A stretch of DNA of 64,000 nucleotides from Peptoniphilus senegalensis JC140 (GTDB lineage: Bacteria; Bacillota; Clostridia; Tissierellales; Peptoniphilaceae). A program made the position numbers and the translations under genes. Location of the stretch: contig NZ_HE610717.1 in assembly GCF_000321025.1 (NCBI RefSeq), forward strand, positions 496,017 to 560,016, read 5' to 3'. Below the pieces are notes generated by a model that had not been told where the DNA came from, did no database searches, and saw nothing but the letters and a program-made list of their open reading frames with translations. Shown here piece by piece: positions 1-6,485 of this stretch. Position 1 is the stretch's first letter; each line of letters begins with the position of its first letter.

Positions 1-158
1 ATGGCTATATCATTTGGAACAACCTTTCGCATAAATAAATAGACTGGTAGTCCTACCAGTCCTGCGAGTGTGAAGCCTATCATCTGCCTTTTGGTTAAGT
101 TAAAAGCTACCTTTGTCTTTACCTTCTTTAGGTCTTTTGGGATTGGTACATACGCCAT
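1..158 (-). CDS. PrgI family conjugal transfer protein, N-terminal part
   Basis: The window edge cuts this gene; only about 52 N-terminal residues are seen. It starts MAYVPIPKDLKKVKTK and continues into a hydrophobic segment (about residues 27-43), the pattern of PrgI/TcpE-like small membrane proteins. In this class of element, PrgI sits just before the VirB4-type ATPase and belongs to the membrane channel of the Gram-positive type IV secretion system. An ATG at 158 follows a GGGAGG site and lies three bases after the stop of the upstream gene, so the two are translationally close. Family call from the N-terminus and position; the C-terminal part is not visible. Confidence 0.8.
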   Translation of the reverse strand, partial: MAYVPIPKDLKKVKTKVAFNLTKRQMIGFTLAGLVGLPVYLFMRKVVPNDIA

Positions 159-161
159 AAC

Positions 162-425
162 TTACCTCCCATCTTCTTTTTCTTTTGAAAGCTCCGCCAT
201 GTGTTCATATACAGAGCCGATTTCTTCCTGAATGCTTTCTATCTGTTTATCTGTATTTTTGTTATATCTTTCCTGCAAAATACAAAAGTCATTATGGCAG
301 CGACCGATGTCTTTTGTTCTTTCTTCCAAGTCATTAATCTTGCTAAAAAGTTTGATTCTATCAATCACCGCTATAACACCTGCTCCGATTACTACTGCTG
401 TAAATACTGTTTTTCTTTTGATCAT
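162..425 (-). CDS. Small membrane-anchored coiled-coil protein of the conjugation module
   Basis: An 87-residue protein with no function I recognise. Residues 7-21 form a hydrophobic, glycine/alanine/valine-rich segment that could be one membrane helix. The rest is highly charged and rich in E, K, Q and I, suggesting a coiled coil. It lies between the VirB6-like gene and the PrgI gene, where related elements carry a small gene of unknown function. A role in the transfer channel is inferred only from position. The gaps to both neighbours are short, so all are probably on one transcript. Confidence 0.65.
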   Translation of the reverse strand: MIKRKTVFTAVVIGAGVIAVIDRIKLFSKINDLEERTKDIGRCHNDFCILQERYNKNTDKQIESIQEEIGSVYEHMAELSKEKEDGR

Positions 426-442
426 CCTATCCTTCCTTTCTG

Positions 443-1306
443 TTAGTGTGCATTTAATACGCTTTTGGCCAGAGTTCCGCTCTTTAGCATCATTAACCCC
501 AGCAAAACCGCATATCCAAGTATCGTCATGGTACTTGTGTGTATATCTGTTATCTTTATTGTCTTAACTAATACTGCGTATATTCCAAGACAAACCATTA
601 AAAAGAGTCCTTGTAGCCCAAGTGCAAATAGTCCTTTGATATAGTTTGTTCCAATTTGTCCCCACTCTTTGTTTCCCATTGTGGCAAATGGAATGGCTGA
701 AACCGATGAGTAAACATAAATCTCAAACATTCTTCCGTAAACCACAAGCATGATTACAATGGAAATTACCTCTATGGCAACCTTTATGAGTGAGGTTTCA
801 AAGAGTATCATGACAAGCTCTCCAAGACCTTTTTCCTTTAAGCCTTCTACCATCGTTACAATCTGATCTCCGGAGATAACGGCAGAGGTATTGATAACCC
901 CTGCCGCTTTATTTACCATGTGCTGTGCCACATCAAAGACTGCCATAGAAAACTGAAAAGCATGAGACACTAACCATACGGCAATCCACATCTTTATGAT
1001 GTATTTGAAAAATTCAAAGGTATCCGTATCGTGCATATTGTTCTTTTGCATTACCATATTGATAAGCTCAATACAAAGGACTGCTGTGATGATTAGTCCC
1101 GCTATGGGAATAATGACGGAATCGTTAATGCTTTTGATAAAGGCAAATACATCTCCGTTCCATCCCATGGGAGTTTTTCCTACATCTGTTGCAACTGCAC
1201 CAACTTTATCGTTGATGTCAAGAAACATGGACTCTAAGTTTGCTTGGATACCGCCCAGTAGAAGATCTTTGAAAAACTCCTCTATCTTGTCGAATATCCC
1301 AAACAT
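443..1306 (-). CDS. VirB6/TrbL-like conjugal transfer membrane protein (CD1112-like)
   Basis: A 287-residue polytopic membrane protein. The N-terminus (MFGIFDKIEEFFKDLLLGGI) is an amphipathic lead-in typical of the CD1112 group of VirB6/TrbL-like proteins. It is followed by five or six hydrophobic stretches, at about 68-90, 107-127, 160-190, 200-225 and 230-275. VirB6-type proteins form the inner-membrane part of the type IV secretion channel through which the DNA strand passes. The gene follows Maff2 and precedes a small membrane gene and PrgI, the standard order. An AAGGAG site lies before the ATG. Family assignment is good; specific contacts are unknown. Confidence 0.85.
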   Translation of the reverse strand: MFGIFDKIEEFFKDLLLGGIQANLESMFLDINDKVGAVATDVGKTPMGWNGDVFAFIKSINDSVIIPIAGLIITAVLCIELINMVMQKNNMHDTDTFEFFKYIIKMWIAVWLVSHAFQFSMAVFDVAQHMVNKAAGVINTSAVISGDQIVTMVEGLKEKGLGELVMILFETSLIKVAIEVISIVIMLVVYGRMFEIYVYSSVSAIPFATMGNKEWGQIGTNYIKGLFALGLQGLFLMVCLGIYAVLVKTIKITDIHTSTMTILGYAVLLGLMMLKSGTLAKSVLNAH

Positions 1307-1325
1307 TTAATTTCTCCTTTTCTTC

Positions 1326-1541
1326 TTACTTGAGTACATTTGCAAGAAGCGGAATCAGCTTTAATCCGATTAAGACGATACCACCTCCAGCCATAAGCTG
1401 CTTGATGCCTTGACTCTTGGCACCGGGATTGTCATTACCATAACCTTCCATCAGGTTAATTACGCCCCATGCTCCAAGTCCTGCACCTACTGCCATAACT
1501 AAAATCTTTAATACATTTACTGCCTGTGTAAAAAATTCCAT
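1326..1541 (-). CDS. Maff2 family mobile-element membrane protein
   Basis: A 71-residue protein with two hydrophobic segments (about 8-29 and 47-68) separated by a polar loop with a YGNDNPGAKSQG-like stretch. This two-helix, glycine-rich layout is that of the Maff2 family, found almost only in Tn1549/CTn-type elements between ssb and the VirB6-like gene. It resembles small VirB2-like or holin-like subunits in size and topology, and a structural channel role is plausible but unproven. It begins three bases after the ssb stop, which points to coupled expression. Confidence 0.85.
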   Translation of the reverse strand: MEFFTQAVNVLKILVMAVGAGLGAWGVINLMEGYGNDNPGAKSQGIKQLMAGGGIVLIGLKLIPLLANVLK

Positions 1542-1544
1542 AAT

Positions 1545-1856
1545 TTATTCCTCCTCGTTTTCTTCTTTCTTTTCAATCTTGTTGTATGACTTCACAACAA
1601 AGTTTTTGTAAGTCTTTCCGTCTTTTTCACGCTTCTTGAAGTAGCCAAAGATATGAATCAAATCGCCCTTTTCAAAGACTTTTGCTTTCTCCGCTTTTTC
1701 TCCATAAGCGGCACAGTTGATATATTCCTTGCCTTTCCCATACTTTTTTACAAGCGTAAAGTTTACAACTTCAACAGCTTCTCCCTCTTTGTCAAAACTC
1801 GAAAAAGTTGGTTCTGCCAATAAATTGGCATTGATGTTAATCATTTCTTGCTTCAT
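1545..1856 (-). CDS. Single-stranded DNA-binding protein of the element
   Basis: A 103-residue OB-fold protein of the SSB family. It keeps the family's pattern of an N-terminal strand (ININANLLAEPTF), a central VNFTLVKKY strand and an INCAAYG motif where chromosomal SSB has a similar beta strand. It is short and ends in an acidic KKEENEEE tail rather than the usual DDDIPF tip. It probably coats single-stranded element DNA during rolling-circle replication and transfer. It has its own GGAGAA site, and a hairpin terminator lies 27 bases upstream, so its expression may be separated from the coupling-protein gene. It is the first gene of a tight cluster with Maff2 and VirB6. Confidence 0.85.
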   Translation of the reverse strand: MKQEMININANLLAEPTFSSFDKEGEAVEVVNFTLVKKYGKGKEYINCAAYGEKAEKAKVFEKGDLIHIFGYFKKREKDGKTYKNFVVKSYNKIEKKEENEEE

Positions 1857-1882
1857 TAAAAATTTCTCCTTTTCTTTTCAAT

Positions 1883-1917
1883 AAAAAAGCGATCGGAGTT
1901 TTTCTTTTCCAATCGCT
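1883..1917 (-). terminator. Hairpin with U-tract between the 11-codon ORF and ssb
   Basis: Read on the minus strand, AGCGATTGGA and TCCGATCGCT form a 10-bp stem around a 10-base loop, followed by a run of Us (complement of 1883-1888). One pair is G-U only on the minus strand, which fits an RNA read leftward. It lies 15 bases after the stop of the tiny ORF and just before ssb, so it acts either as a terminator or as an attenuator that limits ssb/Maff2/VirB6 expression. Confidence 0.75.
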
Positions 1918-1931
1918 GATACTCTTGCTAT

Positions 1932-1967
1932 TTAGTTTTCCTTAGTGGGACTTCTTATCCTTACCAT
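1932..1967 (-). CDS. Tiny 11-residue ORF (leader-peptide candidate) before ssb
   Basis: An ATG at 1967 follows a strong AGGAGG site with good spacing and opens an 11-codon frame, MVRIRSPTKEN, closed by TAA. It lies between two hairpin terminators, 24 bases after the first and 15 bases before the second, and ahead of ssb. The site and tight setting suggest it is translated and may set whether the downstream hairpin forms. Too short to identify by family; a leader peptide is inference. Confidence 0.45.
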   Translation of the reverse strand: MVRIRSPTKEN

Positions 1968-1990
1968 CTTTCCTCCTGATTTTGAGTAAT

Positions 1991-2027
1991 AAAAAAGCAG
2001 CAAATCTATGTTCTTTAGACTTACTGC
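1991..2027 (-). terminator. Rho-independent terminator of the coupling-protein gene
   Basis: On the minus strand a 12-bp stem (GCAGTAAGTCTA with TAGATTTGCTGC, two G-U pairs) closes a 7-base loop and is followed by six Us. The virD4-like stop codon lies inside the stem. Both G-U pairs favour leftward transcription. Confidence 0.85.
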
Positions 2028-3805
2028 ACTCTTGTAATAACCGTTTCTCTATTTAATTTTGCTTTCCCTTTTCGCTTCATATAGCTTTCAATATCAAACA
2101 CATTCTTCTTGTCATAGTCCTCCAAAAGTTTGTAATTCTTATGCTTTGTAATATCAAATTTATCTGATAAAAACGGTCTTACACCTCGAAGCTGAAAAAT
2201 ACATTTACTGCCATCCATAACCGTTATCTCATCTTGACTCATCAGCTCTTTTCCTGTCTTTTGGTAATTCAGTCCATAGCTATTGGCATTGGAGCGTGTT
2301 TCAGAAGTGTTATACAGATCTATGGTTTCTTTACCAAGTGTTTCAGATAGCTCCTTTAGTGTGGTCTTTTCCTTTCCACCAAGAAACAAAGTGCTATCGC
2401 AGTTGCCCACGATTGTGTCAGCATTATCTTTATAGATTGCCTTTAGCTGAGATTGTGCTTGAAGAATTATACTCGCTGATATTTCTCTGGAACGGATTGT
2501 CGCTATCAGTTTTTCAAACTTTGGAATTAAGCCGATGTTTGCAAACTCGTCAAGTAGGCATCTTACATGAACAGGTAATCTTCCTCCATACACATCATCT
2601 GCCTTATCACATAACAAGTTAAATAGCTGAGAATACATAATAGATACCACAAAGTTAAAAGTATCATCTGTATCGGAGATGATAACAAAGAGTGCTGTCT
2701 TTCTATCTCCCAGTGTATCAAGCTCAAGTTCATCTTCACTCATTAGTTCTCTTAGCTCTCTTATGTCAAAAGGGGCAAGTCTTGCTCCACAAGATATTAG
2801 AATTGACTTGGCAGTTTTTCCAGCAGCCAATTTGTACTTTTTATATTGCTTCACCGCAAAGTGTGTCGGTTCTTTCTTTTCCAATGCTTCAAAGAGTCTA
2901 TCAATCGGATTCATGTAGGTTTCATCATCTTCTCTTACCTCTGAAGCGTCTATCATATCAAGTAGTGTTGCAAAGTTCTTTTCTTCTCTTGGAGCCTCAT
3001 ACCAGATGTAGCCGATAAGTGCCGTATAGTAGAGCTTCTCAGCTTTCACCCAAAAGTCCTCACCTGCTTTTTCTCCCTCGCCCTTCGTGTTTGCGATGAT
3101 TGTCTGAACAAGCTTTAGAATATCTTTTTCAGAACGGATATATGCGAATGGATTGTACTTCATAGACTTTTTGAAGTTTATGGTATTTAGAATTTTAATC
3201 TCATAGCCATTATCTTCAAGCATCTTGCCACACTCAATCACTATCGTTCCTTTAGGATCGGTTACACAATAGCTACTGTTCATTTGCATTAAGTTCGGTT
3301 TTACATAAAATCTTGTCTTTCCGGAGCCTGAACCACCTATAACCAAAACATTTTTATTTCTTGCATACTTTGGATTAGCTGGTCTGCCGTTCATAGTTAA
3401 TCGTTCTGTTTGTGTAAGCAAGATATTGTTCTGGAACTTTTCATCCATGTATGGTTCTATATCTTTTCTCGTTCCCCATCTTGCTGAACCATACTCTTTT
3501 CCCTGTCTGAACTTTTTTGCATTTTTGCCTTTGCTGTAGACAATGAATTTAATTAAAGCGGCTACTCCTATGCCTATTAGAATGTCAGTTGGATGAATGC
3601 TTGGAATAAAGCTCATGGTGTTAAGCTCTAATATCCCTTGAAAGATTTTGTCTATAATATCTCCACCTACATAGTTTCTTACATGATGAGAAAAAATATT
3701 GCCTAAATAAAAAAATGCAAGATAGGGAATGTTCTGCTTTAGAAACTTTGCCTTATCCTGCACCTTAAACAAGCCTTTGATGTCCTTTAGTATTTTCTCT
3801 ATCAT
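2021..3805 (-). CDS. VirD4/TraG-type type IV coupling protein
   Basis: A 594-residue ATPase that links the relaxase-bound DNA to the conjugation channel. Two hydrophobic segments near the N-terminus (about 26-40 and 72-91) anchor it in the membrane. The cytoplasmic part has Walker A GGSGSGKT at 157-164 and Walker B CLLDE at about 416-420 followed by FANIG, the signature of VirD4/TraG proteins. Size fits the CD1115 group in Tn1549/CTn-like elements. The start overlaps the stop of the pcfB gene by four bases, so the two are translationally coupled, as in other elements where PcfB/PcfC work together. A terminator overlaps its stop codon. Confidence 0.95.
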   Translation of the reverse strand: MIEKILKDIKGLFKVQDKAKFLKQNIPYLAFFYLGNIFSHHVRNYVGGDIIDKIFQGILELNTMSFIPSIHPTDILIGIGVAALIKFIVYSKGKNAKKFRQGKEYGSARWGTRKDIEPYMDEKFQNNILLTQTERLTMNGRPANPKYARNKNVLVIGGSGSGKTRFYVKPNLMQMNSSYCVTDPKGTIVIECGKMLEDNGYEIKILNTINFKKSMKYNPFAYIRSEKDILKLVQTIIANTKGEGEKAGEDFWVKAEKLYYTALIGYIWYEAPREEKNFATLLDMIDASEVREDDETYMNPIDRLFEALEKKEPTHFAVKQYKKYKLAAGKTAKSILISCGARLAPFDIRELRELMSEDELELDTLGDRKTALFVIISDTDDTFNFVVSIMYSQLFNLLCDKADDVYGGRLPVHVRCLLDEFANIGLIPKFEKLIATIRSREISASIILQAQSQLKAIYKDNADTIVGNCDSTLFLGGKEKTTLKELSETLGKETIDLYNTSETRSNANSYGLNYQKTGKELMSQDEITVMDGSKCIFQLRGVRPFLSDKFDITKHKNYKLLEDYDKKNVFDIESYMKRKGKAKLNRETVITRVQ

Positions 3806-4287
3806 AGGCTCTGCTCCTTTTGCTTGTTCTTGATTTTATCTTTAGAAACAGAATTTTTAGCCATCTCCTTAAACTTCTCAATGTTTTTATGAATAGATTC
3901 TTTCCTTTCCGTTTTCTTTTCTGATTCTGAAAGGGCGTGCTTAAATGCTTTGTCCATCACTTTCATATCTTTTGCTTGAAAGAACACTGAGTATTTACCT
4001 GATTCTTTATCTTTCATTACCGAAAACTTAACTCCATATCTGTTCAGTTCTTTTTTCAGTTCCTTCAATTCTGTTTCTTCTACTGGTATCTCTTCAAGCT
4101 GTCCCTTTTTAACCATATCTTTTAGTTTTACTTCATTCCCTTTACTCCCAACGAGCTTTTCAAGTCCACCGATTTTTTCTGATTCTTTCAGTAACTTCCT
4201 TATCAAATCCAAAAGTATCTTGCCTGTTACTTTGCCGGCTCTCACTTCCATGTTGAGCGTTTTTCTTGCAATTTCTTCATTGATCAA
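3802..4287 (-). CDS. PcfB family (DUF3801) conjugation accessory protein
   Basis: A 161-residue soluble, lysine/glutamate-rich protein. The N-terminal part (IARKTLNMEVRAGKVTGKIL, then LIRKLLKE) is the PcfB/DUF3801 hallmark. In the pheromone plasmid pCF10, PcfB takes part in relaxosome assembly next to the coupling protein PcfC. The same adjacency is kept here: it overlaps the coupling-protein gene downstream and the DnaC-like gene upstream by four bases each. The tail from about residue 128 is highly charged and probably disordered. Confidence 0.85.
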   Translation of the reverse strand: MINEEIARKTLNMEVRAGKVTGKILLDLIRKLLKESEKIGGLEKLVGSKGNEVKLKDMVKKGQLEEIPVEETELKELKKELNRYGVKFSVMKDKESGKYSVFFQAKDMKVMDKAFKHALSESEKKTERKESIHKNIEKFKEMAKNSVSKDKIKNKQKEQSL

Positions 4288-5135
4288 GTCCTTTCACCTC
4301 CGTTCAGTAATCTATCTTTATTGCGAGTTAGCTTATCTCTTTGAATAAACTTTCTGAAATCCTCGCCTACAACCATAACGGGAATACACATTTCAATAAT
4401 TCTTGAATAGATTCTTTGATATTCAACACTGTCCTTGCAGTTTTGAATTGTGTCGTAGGAAAGATTTGTTGTGAAAATTGTTGGTTTCTGTTTTAGGTAC
4501 CTGCTATTGACAATGTTATATACCTGCTCTTTAGCATAGCTTGTATCCCTTTCAATTCCCAAGTCATCTAAGATAAGAACAGAAGTATTTACAAGGGATT
4601 CAATATATGCGTTTTTATCAAAGTCAAAGCTGCTTTTTTGAAGTTCATTGATAATCTGTGCGAAATTTCTAATCTTAACACCTATTTGATACTGTTCAAT
4701 AAGGCTATTTGCAATGGAGCATGCAAGATAGGTCTTTCCGCTTCCTACCGAGCCATAAAAGAGAAGTCCGATATTTTCTTTTTTCATTTTCTCATAATCT
4801 TCTACAAAATTCTTTGCAATCATGAGGCTTTGGTTTTCTTCTCCCTGATAATTTTCAAAGGTATATGACCACTCCCTCATGGAATTGAAGCAGGTTCTTT
4901 TTAACCTTTCAATTTCCATCTGTTTTTCTCTTCGTTTCTTTTGTTTCTCTATTTCTCTATCGCATTTACAAGCTACCCTTAATATCATTTTGTTTCCGAA
5001 AAATTCCATTACATCACCGTCTTTTCTTTCGTGGCAGACTTTACAATAGGCGTGTCCGTCTTTGATATACTCTTTTTCAGAATCATAGGCAAATTCTACA
5101 TCCTCTATCATTATTTTTTCCAATTCTCTTTTCAT
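4284..5135 (-). CDS. DnaC-like AAA+ ATPase of the element
   Basis: A 283-residue AAA+ ATPase of the DnaC/IstB family. An N-terminal cysteine cluster (C31, C34, C56, C58) may bind zinc. Walker A GSVGSGKT is at 128-135, Walker B VLILDD ends near 191, and a sensor-type TTNLS follows at about 223-227. Such proteins load the replicative helicase; here the partner is likely the RepA-like initiator encoded directly upstream, which it overlaps by four bases. It probably supports autonomous replication of the excised circle. It could in principle be an IstB-like transposition helper, but no transposase is next to it. Confidence 0.9.
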   Translation of the reverse strand: MKRELEKIMIEDVEFAYDSEKEYIKDGHAYCKVCHERKDGDVMEFFGNKMILRVACKCDREIEKQKKRREKQMEIERLKRTCFNSMREWSYTFENYQGEENQSLMIAKNFVEDYEKMKKENIGLLFYGSVGSGKTYLACSIANSLIEQYQIGVKIRNFAQIINELQKSSFDFDKNAYIESLVNTSVLILDDLGIERDTSYAKEQVYNIVNSRYLKQKPTIFTTNLSYDTIQNCKDSVEYQRIYSRIIEMCIPVMVVGEDFRKFIQRDKLTRNKDRLLNGGERT

Positions 5136-5911
5136 AAATGTTCTCCTTTGTTATATTCTTCCCATGTCGGGACATTTGATGTTTTCGCCTGCTTGCTTTT
5201 GCCCTGATCTTTATAAAACCAAGAAAGGATCGTCGCTTTATGGTCTTTATAGCTCTTTCCGGTACTCTTGATATATGCAGATAAGCGTTCAATGTAATTA
5301 TCAAGCTGTGCATTTAGTTTGATTTGTAAATCAGAAATATCTTCATCAGTTAAAAATACATTTTGAAATGTTCCAAGTCCGTTTTCGCAAAAACTATATT
5401 CTCTCTTACTATACTTACTCTTATTATTCTCTATATAGTTAGAGTCAACATTTTTAACTTCCTGAAGTTCATTTTCTTTACTTCTGAGGTCAACATCTTT
5501 TACTTCTGAGGTAAAGTTTTTTGACTTCTGAAAGTCATTTCCTTTTACCTGAAATACACTCATAAAGTCTTTCACATAAATGATATTAGGTTTTCCAAGT
5601 CCAAGCCTTACTCTTTCAATCAGTCCGATTCCTTTTTTACTGTCTAACTCATCCAATGTTTTTATGGCTGTCGGCTTTGAGATATTTCTTCTTCTCATAA
5701 TTTCTTCAACGGTAAAATAGATAAATACTCTATTTTCTTTGTCTATCCAGTTATTCTTAAAAGATATTCCCGTTCGTTTTAGAAGCATGGAATAAAGGAT
5801 AATTGCCTCTGCTGACAACCCCTTAAATTCTTCTCCATCAACTAATATCTCCGGTACTTTAAGAAAATTAAATCTCTCTGCTTCTCTGTTATAGAAATAG
5901 TCAAAGTCCAT
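5132..5911 (-). CDS. RepA-like replication initiator (RepA_N domain)
   Basis: A 259-residue protein whose first about 110 residues match the replication initiator A N-terminal domain: MDFDYFYNREAERFNFLKVP, then LSAEAIILYSMLLKR and a winged-helix with ISKPTAIKTLDEL. The C-terminal part resembles the DnaD-like region of element initiators (residues about 180-240). I chose the ATG at 5911 because a GGAGGTGA site lies just before it; the longer frame to 5941 has no such site. It is the first gene of a tightly overlapping unit with the DnaC-like ATPase, pcfB and the coupling protein. A hairpin with a U-tract lies just upstream. Confidence 0.88.
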   Translation of the reverse strand: MDFDYFYNREAERFNFLKVPEILVDGEEFKGLSAEAIILYSMLLKRTGISFKNNWIDKENRVFIYFTVEEIMRRRNISKPTAIKTLDELDSKKGIGLIERVRLGLGKPNIIYVKDFMSVFQVKGNDFQKSKNFTSEVKDVDLRSKENELQEVKNVDSNYIENNKSKYSKREYSFCENGLGTFQNVFLTDEDISDLQIKLNAQLDNYIERLSAYIKSTGKSYKDHKATILSWFYKDQGKSKQAKTSNVPTWEEYNKGEHL

Positions 5912-5942
5912 CGCTTCACCTCCTCTCCAAAAAATTTGCAAA

Positions 5943-5972
5943 GAAAAAGACGATAGTTTTTCTTCTATCGCC
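5943..5972 (-). terminator. Hairpin with U-tract just upstream of the repA-like gene
   Basis: On the minus strand GGCGATAG and CTATCGTC pair (8 bp, one G-U) around an 8-base A-rich loop, followed by TTTTTCTTT. It separates the CD1845-like gene from repA, so it is a terminator or an attenuator of the repA operon. Stem composition and A-rich loop resemble the hairpin before ssb. Confidence 0.7.
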
Positions 5973-5998
5973 TTTGGTAACCATTTTTATGAAATTTT

Positions 5999-6283
5999 TT
6001 AGATTGATTTTATTACCTCATTGATACCTTGTAAAAAAGCTATAACTGTTGCTCCAACCATTGGTATTCCATATGGACTAACTAAGAATCCAATAATCAA
6101 TGCTTCAATACCAAGTGATACATCTTTCTGCATAAACGAACCTATTGCAGCAACTATACACATAAGCATTAAGAAATACAGAATAGTTGTTCCTATGCCA
6201 AGTATAAATGTCAAAAAGGCAGTAAGGATACTCAGCAGCAAGCTGATTGGAAACAAGATTATTTTTATTATCCATCTCATCAT
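5999..6283 (-). CDS. CD1845-like small membrane protein of the element
   Basis: A 94-residue very hydrophobic protein with about three membrane segments (6-27, 28-50, 57-90). The N-terminus (MRWIIKIILFPISLLLSIL), the ILGIGTTILYFLM stretch and EALIIGFLVSPYGIP correspond to the CD1845 family, small membrane proteins carried at the initiator end of Tn1549/CTn-like elements. No function is established. A doubled ATG ATG start follows a GAGG site that overlaps the end of the preceding 62-codon ORF. It confirms that element DNA reaches at least to 6283. Confidence 0.8.
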   Translation of the reverse strand: MMRWIIKIILFPISLLLSILTAFLTFILGIGTTILYFLMLMCIVAAIGSFMQKDVSLGIEALIIGFLVSPYGIPMVGATVIAFLQGINEVIKSI

Positions 6284-6286
6284 TTC

Positions 6287-6475
6287 TTATTCCTCACTTC
6301 CCAATTCACCCTTTGTATCTCCACACACCATATCAATGCAAACATAAACATCAATATAATTTTTTAGGACTTTTTTTCTTCCTCCATCGCCATCTTCATT
6401 AAAGACATAATGCTTGTAAAACTGCTTAAAATGCAGGATTTTCACGATTTCACTCTTTGTATCAACGCTATGCAC
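6287..6475 (-). CDS. 62-residue ORF crossing the element/rlmD junction
   Basis: A frame of 62 codons starting with GTG at 6475, inside the last codons of rlmD in another frame, and ending three bases before the CD1845-like gene. The body (about residues 12-60) is polar with a GDGGRKK stretch and a DVYVCIDMV strand and looks like a small soluble protein; I do not recognise it. No good ribosome site precedes the GTG and the only in-frame ATG is near residue 49. In the excised circle the upstream sequence would change, so the real start may lie on the other end of the element. It could also be non-coding. Confidence 0.4.
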   Translation of the reverse strand: MHSVDTKSEIVKILHFKQFYKHYVFNEDGDGGRKKVLKNYIDVYVCIDMVCGDTKGELGSEE

Positions 6476-6485
6476 TCCACATGAG
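6442..6485. other. Probable element attachment site at the 3' end of rlmD
   Basis: The transition from element genes to housekeeping genes falls in the last codons of rlmD, around the codons for HVEC (CATGTGGAGTGC on the minus strand). Integration there would rebuild a full-length reading frame from element sequence, as seen for other elements targeting rum/rlmD genes. The second copy of the core would be at the far end of the element, outside the window, so the repeat itself cannot be shown. Confidence 0.5.

Larger units (their letters stand above)
1..6475. mobile_element. End of a Tn1549/CTn-type integrative and conjugative element
   Basis: Ten or more leftward genes match the replication/DNA-transfer module of Tn1549/CTn-type conjugative elements in the expected order: CD1845-like, RepA, DnaC-like, PcfB, VirD4, SSB, Maff2, VirB6-like, small membrane protein, PrgI. 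The set stops at the 3' end of rlmD, where housekeeping genes begin. The other end (VirB4, peptidase, relaxase, recombinase) lies left of position 1, so recombinase type and cargo cannot be judged. The exact boundary is not determined; it is placed within the last codons of rlmD (about 6442-6485). That rlmD 3' ends serve as integration targets is known for some streptococcal elements; its use here is inferred. Confidence 0.85.

Noticed and set aside
5916..5984. A 22-codon ORF running through the hairpin upstream of repA
   Set aside because: No ribosome binding site precedes its ATG and it reads through the stem; unlike the 11-codon ORF before ssb it has no sign of translation.
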